Origin: Solirubrobacter sp963837485
GTDB lineage: Bacteria > Actinomycetota > Thermoleophilia > Solirubrobacterales > Solirubrobacteraceae
Reading direction: 5' to 3'
DNA length: 64,000 nt
Assembly (NCBI GenBank): GCA_963837485.1
Contig: CAWINP010000004.1
Span: forward strand, 620,001 to 684,000
Part shown: positions 54,022-62,087 of the stretch, in pieces
Layout of the letters: each line of letters opens with the position of its first letter
Numbering within the stretch: the stretch's first letter is position 1
The notes under the pieces: model-generated
Told to the model about the DNA's origin: nothing
Database searches by the model: none
What the model saw: only the letters and a program-made list of their open reading frames with translations
Position numbers and translations under genes: made by a program

Positions 54022-55597
54022 GGGCTGTCTCCCTCCGGGCCTGCGGAACGCCCATGCGCTCGAGCAGGCGGTCGCCGACCCGCAGGGCGTTGGCCATCGC
54101 GGTCAGCGCCGGGTTCACCGCCCCGATGCTCGGGAAGAAGCTCGTGTCGACGACGTAGAGGTTGTCCACCTCGTGCGCCCGGCAGTCGACGTTGAGCACC
54201 GAGGTGGCGGCATCGATCCCGAAGCGGCACGTGCCGGCCTGGTGCGCGCAGCCGGCGACGGGGATGTCGTTCTTGAGGTACGCATGGCGCGGGAGCAGAT
54301 GGTCGTGGTGCATCCCGGTATGCCGGAGCAGTTGCTTGAGCTCGTGCAGCAACTGCTGCTTGGGCACGTCGTTGGTCGCGGTGTACGCGAGCGCGATGCT
54401 CCCGTCGTCGCGCAGCGTGACGCGGTTGCCGGGTTGCGGCAGGTCCTCGGTCGACAGCCAGAAGTCGACCGCGTGCTGCGCGACCTTGTCGAGCGTCCAC
54501 TCCGGCGCCAGCCGCGTCTGCAGCGGCTTCTCCCCCCGGTACATCTCAGCCGACGACTTGCCGACCATCTGGATGTTGCCGAGCGGGTAGTCGACCTCGT
54601 CGGACCCGAAGTAGAAGTCGTTGAGGCCGAGGGTCTTCTGGAAGACGGTCGGGTTGGGCTCCTTCGACAGCGCCAGCACCGCGGCGCAGTTGTGGAACAT
54701 GTAGTTGCGCCCGACCTGGTCGGAGCCGTTGGCGAGCCCGCGCGGATGCGCCTCGGAGGCCGAGGCGAGCAGGAGCTTGGCGCTGTTGGCGGCGCCGCAG
54801 GAGACGACCATGAGATCGCCGGTGTACGTCTCCCGCTCGCCGCCGCGATTCACCACCACGCCCGTCACGACCGTCCCGTTGTCGTTGGTGACCAGGCGCT
54901 CGGCCTCGGCCTTGGTGACCAGCGTGACGTTGGTGTGCTCGAGCGCCGGGCGGACGCCGAGCACGTCGGCGTCGGACTTCGCGTGCACGACACACGGGAA
55001 GCCGTCGCACGTCGCGCAGCGCACGCACGTGCTGTAGGGCATGTTGCCCTCGTCGAGCATGACGCCGCACGGCGCGTGGAACGGGTGGCGCCCGGCCGCG
55101 GCGAGATCGTCGGACAGCTGCTGGATCCGCGGCTCGTGGCTGACCGCCGGGAATGCGTACGGCGCACTCGCGGGCGGCTCGGTCGGGTCCTCGCCGCGCG
55201 CCCCGTGCACCTGGAACATGCGCTCGGCCGCCGTGTAGTACAGCTCCATCTCGTCGTAGCCGATCGGCCAGGCGGGCGAGATGCCGTCGTGGTGGCGCAG
55301 CTCGCCGAAGTCCTCCGCGCGCAGGCGGTACAGCGCCGCGCCGTAGAGCTTCGTGGCGCCGCCGACGAAGTAGTGCACCTGCGGCTGAAACGGCTTGCCT
55401 TCGGCGTCGTACCACGTGTCCGCGGACACGTACCGGTTCTCGACGAAGACGTCGCGCGCGAGCCAGTTCTGCGGCTCGCGCGGCAGCCAGTCGCCGCGTT
55501 CGAGGATGAGGATCCTCTTGCCCGAAGCGGCGAGATGGCGGGCGAGCGTGCCGCCGCCCGCGCCGCTGCCGATCACGATCACGTCGTAGTGGCTCAT
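54011..55597 (-). CDS. GMC-family oxidoreductase with four-cysteine motif (copy 2)
   Basis: This 528-residue protein closely resembles the copy at 39083 along its whole length. FAD motif VIVIGSGAGGGTLARHLA, four-cysteine motif CVRCATCDGFPC at 191-202, C-terminal GMC signature CAHQAGTCRFG and DTSFFPSIGAVNPALTAMAN. The ATG at 55597 has GGAGG upstream. Genes for G6PDH before it and NDH-2 plus bd oxidase after it suggest its electrons reach the quinone pool; that is inference. The substrate is unknown. Confidence 0.9.
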   Translation of the reverse strand: MSHYDVIVIGSGAGGGTLARHLAASGKRILILERGDWLPREPQNWLARDVFVENRYVSADTWYDAEGKPFQPQVHYFVGGATKLYGAALYRLRAEDFGELRHHDGISPAWPIGYDEMELYYTAAERMFQVHGARGEDPTEPPASAPYAFPAVSHEPRIQQLSDDLAAAGRHPFHAPCGVMLDEGNMPYSTCVRCATCDGFPCVVHAKSDADVLGVRPALEHTNVTLVTKAEAERLVTNDNGTVVTGVVVNRGGERETYTGDLMVVSCGAANSAKLLLASASEAHPRGLANGSDQVGRNYMFHNCAAVLALSKEPNPTVFQKTLGLNDFYFGSDEVDYPLGNIQMVGKSSAEMYRGEKPLQTRLAPEWTLDKVAQHAVDFWLSTEDLPQPGNRVTLRDDGSIALAYTATNDVPKQQLLHELKQLLRHTGMHHDHLLPRHAYLKNDIPVAGCAHQAGTCRFGIDAATSVLNVDCRAHEVDNLYVVDTSFFPSIGAVNPALTAMANALRVGDRLLERMGVPQARRETAHVG

Positions 55598-55616
55598 CGC
55601 AGACCTCCAACGTTCC

Positions 55617-57050
55617 TCAGGCCACCCACGGCCCACGCCAGCCGCCGTGGCCGGCTACGAGCTCGTCGGCGGCAGCCGGGCCCCACGACCCCTTCGCATA
55701 CGGCTGCACCGGCGGCGGCGAGTCGAGCAGCGGCTGCAGCACTCGCCATGCCTCTTCCACGCTGTCCTGGCGCGTGAAGCGCGCGCTGTCGCCCTGCATC
55801 GCCGCGTGCAGGAGCACCTCGTACGGGGTCGGGCCCTCGCCCCCCTGCTCGGCGAACTCCATGTCGAGCTCGATCGCCTCCGGCTCCGGCTTCCCGGCGC
55901 GCTGCGCGTTCACCCTGAGGCGGATGCCGGTCGTGGGGTCGAGCTTGACGACGATCTGCCCAGGCTCCGGCGGCGTCGATCCGCCCGGCACGAACGGGAG
56001 CCGCGGCGCGTCGCGCAGCACCACCCGCAGCTCGGTCTGCGTCGCGGGCAGGCACTTGCCGGTCCTGATGAAGAACGGCACGCCCGCCCAGCGCCAGTTG
56101 TCGATCTCCAGGCGGATCGCCGCGTACGTCTCGGTCGCCGAGTCCGCGGCGACGCCGTCGATCGAGCGGTAGCCGTCGTACTGGCCGCGCACGTACGAGC
56201 GCGGGTCGGCGTCGGGCATGGCGCGATAGAGCGCGACCATCGCATCCTTGATCGTCGCGACGTCGTGCCCGGCGGGCGGCTCGATCGTCGCGGCCGCCAC
56301 GACCTGCATCAGGTGGTTGACGACGACGTCGCGAACCGCGCCGACCGGATCGTAGAAGTGGCCGCGATCCTCGACCCCGAAGTCCTCGGCCATCGTGATC
56401 TCGACGCTGGAGACGAAGTTGCGGTTCCAGATCGGCTCGAACATGGTGTTCGAGAACCGCAGGAACAGCAGCTCGACCAGGCCCATCTTCCCGAGGAAGT
56501 GGTCGATCCGGTACAGCTGCGACTCGTCGAGGTGCTCATGGACCTCGTCGTTGAGCGCGCGGGCGGAATCGAGATCGTGACCGAACGGCTTCTCGACGAC
56601 CACGCGCGCCCCATCGGTCAGGCCGGCGCCTGCCAGGCCCTTGATCACCGCTCCGAACAGGAACGGCGGGATCTCGAGGTAGAAGACCGGGGTTCGGGCG
56701 TCCGGGATGGCCGCCGCCAGCCGCTCGAACGTCTCGGCGTCGCCGAAGTCGCCGGCGAGATACGAGCAGCGACCGACAAAACGATCGAAGACCGCGTCGT
56801 CGACCACCTCTCCCCCGCCCTCGATCGCGGCGCGGGCGTGCTCGCGCAGATCGTCGAGCGTCCAATCGTCGACGGCGACGCCGACGATCGGGCAGCTCAG
56901 GAGGCCGCGCCGCTCGAGGCGGTACAGCGAGCGGAACGTCATCTGCTTGGCGAGATCGCCGGTGATGCCGAAGACCACGAACACGTCCGCCGGGCGCCGC
57001 TCCTCGGCGGCCTGCGCGGCGCGCGCCGCAGTTCTCACAGCCGTCGTCAT
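55617..57050 (-). CDS. zwf: Glucose-6-phosphate dehydrogenase (copy 2)
   Basis: This 477-residue enzyme has the same signatures as copy 1: GITGDLAK, EKPFGHD, RIDHFLGK and RGQYDGY. The ATG at 57050 is preceded by a GA-rich site. The GMC gene starts 19 nt after its stop. Two such dehydrogenases in one chromosome region, each followed by a GMC gene, point to a cassette with its own sugar-phosphate oxidation step rather than to housekeeping pentose phosphate metabolism. Confidence 0.93.
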   Translation of the reverse strand: MTTAVRTAARAAQAAEERRPADVFVVFGITGDLAKQMTFRSLYRLERRGLLSCPIVGVAVDDWTLDDLREHARAAIEGGGEVVDDAVFDRFVGRCSYLAGDFGDAETFERLAAAIPDARTPVFYLEIPPFLFGAVIKGLAGAGLTDGARVVVEKPFGHDLDSARALNDEVHEHLDESQLYRIDHFLGKMGLVELLFLRFSNTMFEPIWNRNFVSSVEITMAEDFGVEDRGHFYDPVGAVRDVVVNHLMQVVAAATIEPPAGHDVATIKDAMVALYRAMPDADPRSYVRGQYDGYRSIDGVAADSATETYAAIRLEIDNWRWAGVPFFIRTGKCLPATQTELRVVLRDAPRLPFVPGGSTPPEPGQIVVKLDPTTGIRLRVNAQRAGKPEPEAIELDMEFAEQGGEGPTPYEVLLHAAMQGDSARFTRQDSVEEAWRVLQPLLDSPPPVQPYAKGSWGPAAADELVAGHGGWRGPWVA

Positions 57051-57084
57051 CTCCCGTCCTCTCTTCCATTGGCCCTGCCGCCGA

Positions 57085-57411
57085 TCAACTCAATGAGCGG
57101 CGACCCAGCGCCCACGTGTACAGGTCGACCACGAAGGCGATCACGACCACGATCCACTCCCAGCCGGAGACCCGGTTGGAGCTGATGCTCCACATCACGG
57201 CATACATCAAGGTCGTCCAGGGGAGCACGATGAACCCGGCGATCACGATCAGCGCGCCCGAGAACGCGCGTCCGATCGTCGGCGAGAAGATCGCGAAGGC
57301 GATGATGAACAGGCGCGGCCAGAACATCAGGCCGAGCACGATCACCCACAGGATCGCGCGGCTCGCCGGGGCCTCGCCGCCGTGCTGGTGCTGCGGGTAG
57401 ATGTCCGTCAT
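57085..57411 (-). CDS. Small membrane protein, 108 aa
   Basis: Three hydrophobic helices (AILWVIVLGLMFWPRLFIIA; ALIVIAGFIVLPWTTLMYA; WEWIVVVIAFVVDLYTW). The pattern is that of small membrane proteins found beside transporters in actinobacteria; no function is known. It lies 34 nt upstream of zwf copy 2 on the same strand and is probably the first gene of that unit. Confidence 0.7.
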   Translation of the reverse strand: MTDIYPQHQHGGEAPASRAILWVIVLGLMFWPRLFIIAFAIFSPTIGRAFSGALIVIAGFIVLPWTTLMYAVMWSISSNRVSGWEWIVVVIAFVVDLYTWALGRRSLS

Positions 57412-57448
57412 CGCCGGCGATGCTTCCGCAGCCCGCGCGCCTCGTCGT

Positions 57449-57469
57449 CATGCGATCGGGGTGATGCAG
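57449..57469 (+). promoter_or_regulatory. CGGGGTGAT motif upstream of antiporter (copy 2)
   Basis: CATGCGATCGGGGTGATGCA lies 31 bp upstream of the GTG at 57500, in the same orientation as the gene. It is related to the motif upstream of zwf copy 1. Confidence 0.4.
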
Positions 57470-57499
57470 GGGGCGAAGGCGGCGCCTTAGCTGTCGCTC

Positions 57500-58696
57500 G
57501 TGGTGGAGCCGGCGTCGTTTCTGGTGATCGTCGCCGCCGGCGCCGTCGGCGGCACGCTGTCGGCGGTGCTCGGCGCCCGCGGCGTGCTGATCCCGACGGT
57601 CGTGATCGAGCTCGTGCTCGGCGTGCTGATCGGCCCGCAGGTCGCCGGTCTGGACGTGAGCGACTTCATCCGCTTCTTCTCCGCGCTCGGGCTCGGGATG
57701 CTCTTCTTCTTCGCCGGCTACGAGATCGACCTCAAGCGGATCGCCGGCTCGCCGCTGCGGCTGGGGACGCTCGGGTGGCTGCTCTCGCTCGTGCTCGCCT
57801 ACTTGATCGGCGAGGTGCTCGAGGCCGGCGGGATCGTCGTATCGGACCTGTATACGGGCTCGGCGCTGGCGACGACTGCGATCGGCACGCTGATCCCCAT
57901 CCTCGGCGACAGCGGCGCGCTCAAGACGCGCTTCGGGACGTATCTGCTCGGCGCCGGCGCGATCGGCGAGCTCGGCCCGATCCTGCTGCTGACGCTCATC
58001 CTGTCGACCGGCGGCGCGCTCCACAACGCGGCGATCCTGATCGGGTTCATCGTGCTCGCGGTGCTCGTCGCGGTGCTCGCCGTCCGCTCGTCCGGCCGCA
58101 CGCTGACGCTGTTCGAGCGGACGATCGAGAAGAGCTCGCAGCTCGCCGTGCGCTGGATCGTCGTGCTCGTGTTCGCGCTCGCCGAGCTCGCCTACGAGCT
58201 GGGGCTCGACCTCCTGCTGGGTGGCTTCGCCGCGGGGCTGATCACGCGCCAGGTGCTCAAAGAGCGCGAGGTGCCGGGCTTCGACTCCAAGCTGACCGGC
58301 GTCGCGTTCGGCGTGTTCGTCCCGTTCTTCTTCGTCGCCAGCGGGATGCAGCTGGACGTCGACGCGATGTTCTCCAGCGTGTCCGGCGTGCTGAAGATCT
58401 TCATCTTCTTCGGGCTCTTCCTCCTCGTCCGCGGCACGCCGGCGCTGCTGCTGTATCGCGGCGTTCTGGGCGCCCGCGACCGCGCCTCGCTCGCGCTGTT
58501 CACGTCGACGCAGCTGCCGCTCGTGCTCGCCATCACCACGATCGCGCGGGAGACGGGGCACATGCGCTCCTCGACCGCGGCGTCGCTCGTCGGCGCCGCC
58601 GTGCTGTCGACGCTCGTCTATCCGATCCTCGGCCTGCGTGTGCTCGCGACCGCGAAGGCGGCGCCGGGCGCGGAAGCGGAGCGGGTCCCGGCCTGA
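57500..58696 (+). CDS. Cation:proton antiporter, CPA2 (KefB-like) family
   Basis: This 398-residue membrane protein has about 12 helices. Family features are GTLSAVLGARGVLIPTVVIE, GMLFFFAGYEIDLKRI in helix 4, and the helix 5/6 region SALATTAIGTLIPILGDSGA. It has only the transport domain, without the C-terminal TrkA-N part of true KefB. It probably exchanges K+ or Na+ for H+. The start is a GTG, doubled (57500/57503). Confidence 0.88.
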   Translation: MVEPASFLVIVAAGAVGGTLSAVLGARGVLIPTVVIELVLGVLIGPQVAGLDVSDFIRFFSALGLGMLFFFAGYEIDLKRIAGSPLRLGTLGWLLSLVLAYLIGEVLEAGGIVVSDLYTGSALATTAIGTLIPILGDSGALKTRFGTYLLGAGAIGELGPILLLTLILSTGGALHNAAILIGFIVLAVLVAVLAVRSSGRTLTLFERTIEKSSQLAVRWIVVLVFALAELAYELGLDLLLGGFAAGLITRQVLKEREVPGFDSKLTGVAFGVFVPFFFVASGMQLDVDAMFSSVSGVLKIFIFFGLFLLVRGTPALLLYRGVLGARDRASLALFTSTQLPLVLAITTIARETGHMRSSTAASLVGAAVLSTLVYPILGLRVLATAKAAPGAEAERVPA

Positions 58697-58721
58697 GCCC
58701 GCTCCGCCGCCGCGGTGCCCC

Positions 58722-58913
58722 TCATTGATCCTGCGACCACACCGTGGGCCATGCCGTCCAGAACAGGTCCGCGAGGATCTCCTCCATGTCGCGCTCGCCG
58801 CAGGCGTCCATCTCCTGCTTGATCAGCGCGAGCTGCCGCGCGGACATGATGTTGGACGGCCGGTGCTCAGGATCCACGCCGTTCAGGGTGGCGGGCGCCG
58901 CCGCCGCTTTCAT
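58722..58913 (-). CDS. Hypothetical small protein, 63 aa
   Basis: A short acidic protein with a central helix (SARQLALIKQEMDACGERD) and a tryptophan-rich end (FWTAWPTVW). The ATG at 58913 follows the PAS-LuxR gene stop by 17 nt on the same strand. No family recognised. Confidence 0.45.
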   Translation of the reverse strand: MKAAAAPATLNGVDPEHRPSNIMSARQLALIKQEMDACGERDMEEILADLFWTAWPTVWSQDQ

Positions 58914-58930
58914 ACCTCGATTGCGGGATT

Positions 58931-59542
58931 TCAGACGAGCACGAGACCGCTCGCGACCGCCTTGGCGACGAGATGCGCGCGCGAGCGCGCGTGCACCTTC
59001 TCCATCGCGTTGCGGACGTGGGTGCGGACCGTGTCGTGCGAGATGTGCAGCTCGTCGCCGATCTCGCGCGCCGTGTTGCCGAGGGCGACGAGGCGGACGA
59101 TCTCGCGCTCGCGCGCGGTCAGCAGATCGTCCGGCTCGTCGGGCGGCACCTCGCGGCGGAAGCGGCGGCCCCAGCGCGAGGTCCCCAGGCACACGAGCAG
59201 GATCAGCCGCTGCCCGGTGACGATCTCGGTGCTCGCGCCCCACTGGACCGCCACCGGCGTGCCGTCCGGCCGCACGAGGTCCGCCTCGCCGCTGAAGCGG
59301 CCGGCGGCGAGCCACGACGTCCACTCGGCCTCGGACGCGATCGGGCCGTCGGCCACGAACGTCGACACCCGCTCGCCGATCACGGCGCGCCGGGTGCGTC
59401 CGAGCAGGCGCAGCCCCGCGTCGTTGACCGAGACCACGCGCCGGGCCTCGTCCACCAGCATCATCGCGTTGCGCGACATCGCGAACGCGCTGGCGAACAG
59501 GGATGACCAGCCGTCGACCTCCGATGCGCGACGACCGGTCAT
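58931..59542 (-). CDS. PAS-domain LuxR-family transcriptional regulator
   Basis: This 203-residue protein has a PAS domain at 10-120 (AMMLVDEARRVVSVNDAG; GRFSGEADLVRPDGTPV) and a C-terminal LuxR helix-turn-helix (LTAREREIVRLVALGNTARE; HISHDTVRTHVRNAMEKV). Two ATGs lie 6 nt apart; the second (59542) is properly spaced from GGAGGG, so I chose it. It senses a small molecule, redox or light signal through PAS and binds DNA as a dimer. The 153-bp gap to 59696 holds another CGGGGCGAT-type motif (59635-59656). Confidence 0.85.
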   Translation of the reverse strand: MTGRRASEVDGWSSLFASAFAMSRNAMMLVDEARRVVSVNDAGLRLLGRTRRAVIGERVSTFVADGPIASEAEWTSWLAAGRFSGEADLVRPDGTPVAVQWGASTEIVTGQRLILLVCLGTSRWGRRFRREVPPDEPDDLLTAREREIVRLVALGNTAREIGDELHISHDTVRTHVRNAMEKVHARSRAHLVAKAVASGLVLV

Positions 59543-59634
59543 CGTCATCCCTCCTTCGTCAGTGCGCGGCCTGGACGCCGCCGGTCTCGTCGCTTGCTTG
59601 CGGTGAGCGTCAACCACCCGCGGCCGCCGCGCAT

Positions 59635-59656
59635 CATCCGATCGGGGCGATGCCGG
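59635..59656 (+). promoter_or_regulatory. CGGGGCGAT motif upstream of the membrane protein gene (copy 3)
   Basis: CATCCGATCGGGGCGATGCC lies 40 bp upstream of the ATG at 59696, in the same orientation as the gene. It shares nearly all positions with the copy at 57449. Confidence 0.4.
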
Positions 59657-59695
59657 CGCGAGCTGCGAGTGCGAGCTTGACGCGCAGTGGGCCTG

Positions 59696-60181
59696 ATGCG
59701 AGCGAATTGGATGGTCCGAAGCGTCCTCGCGGGGACGGCCGGCACCGCCATGTTGACGCTCGCATACAGGACCGAGCATCGGTTGCGCCGCCGTGTGACG
59801 GGCCCGCTCGACTATGACGACTCGCTCGTCCCCGGCCAGATCGTGGCCTCGGTGATGCATCTGCCACACGTGACCGCCCGCGAGGAGCACGAATTGGGCG
59901 TGTTCGTGCGTTGGAGCTACGGCTCGGCCTTCGGCCTGTGGCATGGCATGTTGCGGCGGAGGGTCGGCGAGCCGTGGGCGAGCGTTGGGTTCGGGGCCAC
60001 GCTGATGGCCGCCACGCTGACGTTGTTCCCGCTCCTGGGTCGCACCCCACCCCCGTGGCGCTGGCCGGCGGACGTGATGGCGACCTGCATCGGCACGCAC
60101 GTCGCGTATGTGTCAGGGGTGGCTGCGGTGGACGGCGGCGTGATCAGCCGATGTATTCCGCCTCGAGCTCGGCGAGGATGA
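59696..60181 (+). CDS. Hypothetical membrane protein, about 160 aa
   Basis: Three or four hydrophobic stretches (VRSVLAGTAGTAMLTLAY; SYGSAFGLWHGMLRR; SVGFGATLMAATLTLFPLLG; MATCIGTHVAYVSGVAAV). Not recognised. The start may be GTG 59687, ATG 59696 or ATG 59711. Its last 38 nt overlap the convergent GH15 gene. Confidence 0.6.
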   Translation: MRANWMVRSVLAGTAGTAMLTLAYRTEHRLRRRVTGPLDYDDSLVPGQIVASVMHLPHVTAREEHELGVFVRWSYGSAFGLWHGMLRRRVGEPWASVGFGATLMAATLTLFPLLGRTPPPWRWPADVMATCIGTHVAYVSGVAAVDGGVISRCIPPRARRG

Positions 60182-62036
60182 TGCGGTCGGCGGCCTCGAT
60201 CAGCGCGAGGTGGGAGAACGCCTGCGGGAAGTTGCCGAGGTGCCGGCCGGTGTCGGCGTCGAACTCCTCGGCGTAGAGCCCGAGCGGCGACGTCACACGC
60301 AGCAGCTTCTCCATCAGGTCGCGCGCGCGCTGGAGCTCGCCGATCGTCGCGAGCGCCGACACGAGCCAGAACGAGCAGATGATGAACGTGCCCTCTTTGC
60401 CCGAGAGCCCGTCGTCGGTCTCGTCGGTCTTGTAGCGCAGCACGAAGCCGTTCTCGGTCAGCTCCGACGCGATCGTGTTGACGGTCGCCCGCAGCCGCTC
60501 GTCGCTGGGCGGCAGGAGGCCGAAGATCGCGGCCAGCAGCGTCGAGGCGTCGAGCGCGTCGGTGTCGTAGTGCTGGCGCAGGAAGCCGCGCTCGCTGACG
60601 CCGTGGGCGAGGATGTCGTCACGGATCTCGTCCGCCGTCGCCCGCCACGTGGCGGCCTGCGCCGGATCGCCGCGGATCTCGGCGAGCTTGGCGGCGCGGT
60701 CGAGCGCGACCCAGCCCATCAGCTTCGACGAGACGTAGTGCTGCGGCGCGCCACGCGCCTCCCAGATCCCTTGGTCGGGCTCGCGCCAGACGCGCGTCGC
60801 GCACTCGGCCTGCCGCTGCACGATCGGCCACAGGCGCCGCGGCAGCCGCTGGCTGCGCCGGGTGTGCAGGAGGATCGAGTCCAGCACGGCGCCGTAGACG
60901 TCGTTCTGGCGCTGGTCGAACGCGCCGTTGCCGATTCGCACGGGCCGCGCGCCGGCGTAACCCGAGAGATCGTCGCGCGTCGTCTCGGTGAGGTCGCGCC
61001 GGCCGTCGATGCCGTACATGATCTGCAGCGCGCCGTCGTCGTTCGCCTCGAGATCGGCGACGTACTGCATGAACTCGTCGGCCTCCCAGTCGAGGTTGAG
61101 CCAGTGCAGCGCCTGCAGCGTGAACGTCGAGTCGCGCATCCAGGTGTACCGGTAGTCCCAGTTGCGCTCGCCCCCCGGCGTCTCCGGCAGCGATGTGGTG
61201 AGCGCGGCGACGGTCGCCCCGGTCGGCATGTACGTGAGGCCCTTGATCGCCAGCGCGGAGCGGCGGATCGCCTGGCGCCAGCGATGGTCGGGAATGCGGG
61301 CGCGCCCGAGCCAGGCGCGCCAGAAGCGCTCGGTGGCATCGAGGCACTCCTGCGCCTCCGCCGCGTCGGCCGGCGCGCGCAGCCCCTCGGCCCAGGACAG
61401 CGCGCAGTAGAGCCGTTCGCCCGCCTGCAGGACGTGCCGCGCTCGCACGCGGTTGCCCTCGATGCCCACCGCCATGTCCGTCTTCAAGCGGATCGTCGTG
61501 CCCGCGCCCGTCGCGTCGGCGACGTGCCGGTCGCCGTCGACCAGCGTCCACGCCGCGGGCTCGCGGCCGTAGTCGAACACCGGCTCGCACACGAGCTCGA
61601 TCTCGACCGTCCCTTCGACGCAGGTGACGGTGCGGATCAGCATGTGGTCGGCGTCGTCGTCGGCCGGCGGTCGGGTGTGCGGCGTGATCGTGTCCTCGCC
61701 TCGGCGAGGACCCATCGTCAACGCGTCCCGGACCTCGGCCCAGCCGCCGCCGGGCACGTGCCAGCTCGTGATGACGGTGTTGGATCCCGGCTCGTACGCG
61801 CGCGCGGCCGGGAAGTTGAGCCCGAACGGCCCGAGCCGGAACTGGCCCGCCTGGCGGTCGAGCAGCGCGCCGAAGACGCTCGGCGCATCGAAGCGCGGGA
61901 CGCACAGCCAGTCGATCGACCCGTCGGGCGCCACGAGGGCGCCGGTGTGGCAATCCGACAGGAAGGCGTAGTCGGCGATCGGCGGGAACGGCGACGGCGC
62001 GGCCGCGCTCTGGGGACGTGCGTCGACGGTGGTCAT
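60144..62036 (-). CDS. Glycoside hydrolase family 15 protein (glucoamylase/trehalase type)
   Basis: This 630-residue protein starts at MTTVDAR. An N-terminal beta domain (YAFLSDCHTGALVAPDGSID) precedes an (alpha/alpha)6 barrel with the GH15 signatures GGERNWDYRYTWMRDSTFTL and REPDQGIWEARG; the first conserved Glu is in the latter. No signal peptide, so it is cytoplasmic. Actinobacterial members hydrolyse trehalose or alpha-glucans, which would supply glucose in stress recovery; the exact substrate is not deducible. Confidence 0.9.
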   Translation of the reverse strand: MTTVDARPQSAAAPSPFPPIADYAFLSDCHTGALVAPDGSIDWLCVPRFDAPSVFGALLDRQAGQFRLGPFGLNFPAARAYEPGSNTVITSWHVPGGGWAEVRDALTMGPRRGEDTITPHTRPPADDDADHMLIRTVTCVEGTVEIELVCEPVFDYGREPAAWTLVDGDRHVADATGAGTTIRLKTDMAVGIEGNRVRARHVLQAGERLYCALSWAEGLRAPADAAEAQECLDATERFWRAWLGRARIPDHRWRQAIRRSALAIKGLTYMPTGATVAALTTSLPETPGGERNWDYRYTWMRDSTFTLQALHWLNLDWEADEFMQYVADLEANDDGALQIMYGIDGRRDLTETTRDDLSGYAGARPVRIGNGAFDQRQNDVYGAVLDSILLHTRRSQRLPRRLWPIVQRQAECATRVWREPDQGIWEARGAPQHYVSSKLMGWVALDRAAKLAEIRGDPAQAATWRATADEIRDDILAHGVSERGFLRQHYDTDALDASTLLAAIFGLLPPSDERLRATVNTIASELTENGFVLRYKTDETDDGLSGKEGTFIICSFWLVSALATIGELQRARDLMEKLLRVTSPLGLYAEEFDADTGRHLGNFPQAFSHLALIEAADRIILAELEAEYIG

Positions 62037-62064
62037 GGAGGGATTCCCGCACGCGGCGCCCGCG

Positions 62065-62087
62065 CTGCGCATCACCCCGACCGTATG
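62065..62087 (-). promoter_or_regulatory. CGGGGTGAT motif upstream of GH15 gene (copy 4)
   Basis: On the minus strand CATACGGTCGGGGTGATGCG spans the stop of the MASE1 kinase and lies about 30 bp upstream of the GH15 ATG, in the same orientation as that gene. Confidence 0.4.
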
